A stretch of DNA of 64,000 nucleotides, taken from Antedon bifida (Eukaryota > Echinodermata > Crinoidea > Comatulida > Antedonidae). This document shows positions 60,561 through 64,000 of this stretch, piece after piece. Under the pieces are notes generated by a model. The model was not told the DNA's origin. It saw only the letters and a list, made by a program, of their open reading frames with translations, and did not search any database. The position numbers and the translations under genes were made by a program. The first letter of the stretch is position 1; every line of letters begins with the position of its first letter. The DNA lies in the NCBI GenBank assembly GCA_963402885.1, contig OY727100.1:3596001-3660000 (forward strand), in the 5' to 3' direction.

Positions 60561-61109
60561 AAATAAAGAGAGACCTTTTCGCCCACAATTGTAAAAAAAA
60601 ATTTTGATCGAGTTCATCTATATATAAATTATGGTTAATTCTGACATAGGCGAGCACAATGCAAAAACTTCGGTACAAATCTCCGCCTTGGATACCTACC
60701 TTATCTATCTCAGATGTACCGCAAAACGTAGATTTGATAACATTAATGTGCAGTTCGACGCTATTTTTCCATATTTCTATCTTAGCAAGATATTATAAAG
60801 AGTTTTTTAACAACATTTATGATTTCAACAGTAGCTTTTCTACTCAATTTCAACTCTTGGCGGTCAAGTAATTTCCGGGTTTATGATAAGTTCAAGTTGC
60901 AGCAACATGGTTTCAACTATTTTCTCTCTTTTATACACAAGGGAGCAGTTAAAATAATAGATTTGACCCTAAAGGTGACTGGAAACAGGCACTTTCCATC
61001 AATCAATACAGTGTCCCTTTGGAAGACGGAAGAAAAAAACAGATACTATAGTAGGACTGGAGCTTAAGTTGGCCATTAGTCATAGCCATTTTAGTTTTTT
61101 GTTTATTTT

Positions 61110-61606
61110 AGGAACGGACCGCGCGTGTGAAAGGTACAGTAGTTAAAAAATAAAAATTATACTGCAAATTAATAAAGATCAAATTAAATATACGCCATAA
61201 AGAATCGGAATATATTGTGGGGAATAGTATTATAAAATTACATAGGGAGATTTGATGATAAGACATTAATCGAGTGAAATCCCGATAGCTGAGTTTTATT
61301 AAGTAAGCTGGCAGGAATAACTGTAGGCTATCTGTGTCCTGTTAGGACCGAGATGTCTGCCCATGTTGCAAGCCGTAATGTCTTCTTTCTTGGGCCGAAA
61401 CGGCCCACTCTGTCACGGCAGTTAGTTTCAAAAGATGTTTAAATTAAATAATGTATTAATACTTATTAGGATGATATTTATTTGAATGAACGCCTCTCCA
61501 ATAAAACACCACTTGGAATAATAATCACCCCCGCCTCCCCGCCAACCCAACTATCTAATAAACGTCCATCCCATCCACATTTATAATAACACAATTATAC
61601 TATTTG
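61110..61606 (+). repeat. Dispersed repeat; 3' half duplicated at 63175-63437
   Basis: From 'ggaccgcgcgtgtgaaagg' to 'atactatttgta'. The first part matches 20880-21200 inverted; 61349-61606 recurs almost exactly at 63175-63437. Confidence 0.85.
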
Positions 61607-62159
61607 TAGTAGAATTCATCGCACTGTTATCTACAATTTACCAAGCATTTGTTATTCTTTTTTACCACTTTTCATATCTATTAGATAAAGGATTTCATTT
61701 GATTATAAATGTTACCATATTATTAAAACTAAATAATTTAACATATATCCCTCGAATATGCCCCTCCCTCAAATGAACTCCGCCTCCCCACCTCCGCCCA
61801 ATAAGGGCCCTACCAAATAATAAAGACTATACTTTAAAATGTTATTAATCATCTAAGACACTGTGAAACAGAATAGTTTAGTTTTACGAATGTCAAGCAT
61901 TTTCAATAATGGTAACCGACAGAAAACGTAAAAGAAGAACATTATCATTCCGAGAACCATCGTCTACACTTCCTAGGGGGAGCGAGCGAAGCGAGCTCAC
62001 CCTCTAGTATACCATGATTAGGCTATATTGAGTTGTTTCAATACTTGTGTGTTCACGATACGTCTGTTAGGGTCGTCGTTTGGATCATTTCTATTTTGCT
62101 GTTCGTGCGCGCGATATTTGCATTGTTAACTTGTTGGTGTAAAGTACGTAATAGTTCAA

Positions 62160-63170
62160 GACGCGCGTGCACGATACAACAAGGATAAGGTCACAAATAC
62201 TATTACTACTTGTGGTTGTTAACTCGTTGGCTTATTGTTATGTACGTATAGTTCCAAGTCGATGTTCGATTCGATTTTTTTTCGGCGCGCACACGATACC
62301 ACAAGGTCATGGTCAAATATACCATTGCTACTTGATGTTAGATTCGATGTTTGTATTTTGTGCGCGTACACGACACTACAAGGTCTGTATATCATATACT
62401 AGTGGTGTGTGGTTGTTAAACTCGGCTTGGCTTACTATTATGTACGTATAGTTCCAAGTCGATGTTCGATGTTTTTTGCGCGCTTACATGATACTACAAG
62501 GTCAAGATTATATAGTGTTGGCGGATGTATAACGAAATAACGTCTCCAGTTTCCACCATGGTGGATATAATTAATAGGCACCACTAGCTCTTTTTTAGAT
62601 ATGTAATAAGTGAATGTTTTGAGGTTTTTTATTCATGTATGTTTTATAATTTTATGGTACGATATTTAATTTTAATAGGATGTTTCTATTTTTATAGCAA
62701 TTTTAACTAATTTTTATTTATTTGTAATACAATTCATTTCAGTCCTTGACTGTCGTTTTGTAATATATTTTTATATACCGAATAAAATAAAAAAAAAATA
62801 AAAAAATTTCTGGGAAAGATATCTCTATTTAAAACTAAGATATCTCTATTTAAAACTAAGATATCTCTATTGAATTGATATCTTGTTAATGATTAATTGA
62901 CAGTTTGGTCCGCCATAATGTATGCGCACAAAAAACATCGAATCGAACATCGACTTGGAACTATAACGTGTATAACAGTAGCCAACGAGTTAACAACCAA
63001 ACACTACATAGCAATTTAACCATGACCTTGTAGTATCGTGTGCGCGCGCAAAAAACATCGAACATGGACTATACATACATAATAGTAAGCCAACGAGTTA
63101 ACAACCAAACACCTACAAGCAACAATGATATAATATGGCCTTGACCTTGAAATATCGTGCACGCGTGCAG
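62160..63170. repeat. Inverted repeat cluster with 'gttccaagtcgatgttcgat' modules
   Basis: 'ccaagtcgatgttcgat' and 'cacaaggtcatggtc' recur several times at 62160-62520 and as reverse complements at 62925-63160. A ~400-bp centre contains 'accatggtggatataattaa' and triple 'gatatctctatttaaaacta'. Probably a foldback or compound MITE. Confidence 0.75.
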
Positions 63171-63174
63171 CAAA

Positions 63175-64000
63175 TACCGAGATGTCTGCCCATGTTGCAA
63201 GCCGTAATGTCTTCTTTCTTGGGCCGAAACGGCCCACTCTGTCACGGCAGTTAGTTTCAAAAGATGTTTAAATTAAATAATGTATTAATACTTATTAGGA
63301 TGATATTTATTTGAATAAACGCCTCTCCAATAAAACATCACTTGGAATAATAATCACCCCCGCCTCCCCGCCAACCCAACTATCTAATAAACGTCCATCC
63401 CATCCACATTTATAATAACACAATTATACTATTTGTATTTGCGCGCTTACATGATACTACAAGGTCAAGATTATATAGTGTTGGCGGATGTATAACGAAA
63501 TAACGTCTCCAGTTTCCACCATGGTGGATATAATTAATAGGCACCACTAGCTCTTTTTTAGATATGTAATAAGTGAATGTTTTGAGGTTTTTTATTCATG
63601 TATGTTTTATAATTTTATGGTACGATATTTAATTTTAATAGGATGTTTCTATTTTTATAGCAATTTTAACTAATTTTTATTTATTTGTAATACAATTCAT
63701 TTCAGTCCTTGACTGTCGTTTTGTAATATATTTTTATATACCGAATAAAATAAAAAAAAAATAAAAAAATTTCTGGGAAAGATATCTCTATTTAAAACTA
63801 AGATATCTCTATTTAAAACTAAGATATCTCTATTGAATTGATATCTTGTTAATGCGCACAAAAAACATCGAATCGAACATCGACTTGGAACTATAACGTG
63901 TATAACAGTAGCCAACGAGTTAACAACCAAACACTACATAGCAATTTAACCATGACCTTGTAGTATCGTGTGCGCGCGCAAAAAACATCGGACATGGACT
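63175..64000. repeat. Rearranged second copy of 61349-63065 with two internal deletions
   Basis: 63175-63437, 63430-63853 and 63854-64000 correspond to 61349-61606, 62470-62895 and 62925-63065 in the same order and orientation. Joints lie at about 63435 and 63853. The copy runs off the window's right edge. Confidence 0.88.

Overview
The window is AT-rich nuclear DNA from an animal. Genes are split by introns with consensus GT-AG sites, and DNA transposons, LINE relics and SINEs are abundant. Families present (NACHT-LRR receptors, death effector domain, BPI/LBP, OTU-hAT transposase, 5S-derived SINE) fit a marine invertebrate deuterostome, and an echinoderm is my best guess. The short motif taggccta recurs through the introns. 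Taxon assignment is inference; no ribosomal or mitochondrial marker is present.

Region by region: (1) 100-4571, minus strand: five in-phase exons of a secreted BPI/LBP-family protein that runs off the left edge; its introns carry several inverted-repeat transposons. (2) 4.6-13.8 kb: no host gene recognised; a broken Mutator-like transposase (6.45-8.58 kb) with an inverted deleted copy beside it, a 95-bp tandem repeat, a MITE and a large foldback palindrome. (3) 13.87-19.76 kb, minus: a very large NACHT-LRR exon (about 1,960 residues) whose LRR region consists largely of 390-bp tandem repeats. (4) 23-38 kb: five tandem ~3-kb units, each with one 918-bp (or 891-bp) NACHT exon ending in a splice donor, plus a decayed reverse-transcriptase relic split by a 29-bp satellite. 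(5) 38.08-55.03 kb, minus: small exons that join in phase: start exon, DED exon, two duplicated linker exons, a transmembrane exon, and two exons making one fibronectin III domain. (6) 44.05-50.72 kb: a nearly intact OTU-hAT DNA transposon inserted in one of two copies of a plus-strand Cys-rich (A20-like) exon. (7) 55-64 kb: LINE fragment, NLR pseudogene fragment, MITEs, hairpins and rearranged segmental repeats.

The main result is that after the DED exon every recognisable minus-strand exon from 43.5 kb to 19.8 kb begins in phase 1, and each except the terminal one also ends in phase 1. The locus therefore reads as an exon-cassette NLR system: one DED start, optional linker/TM/FN3 modules, an array of interchangeable NACHT exons, and one terminal NACHT-LRR exon. 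Whether these join into one transcript, are alternatively spliced, or are fragments of several genes cannot be decided from DNA alone. The BPI-family gene nearby also suggests an immune-related neighbourhood.
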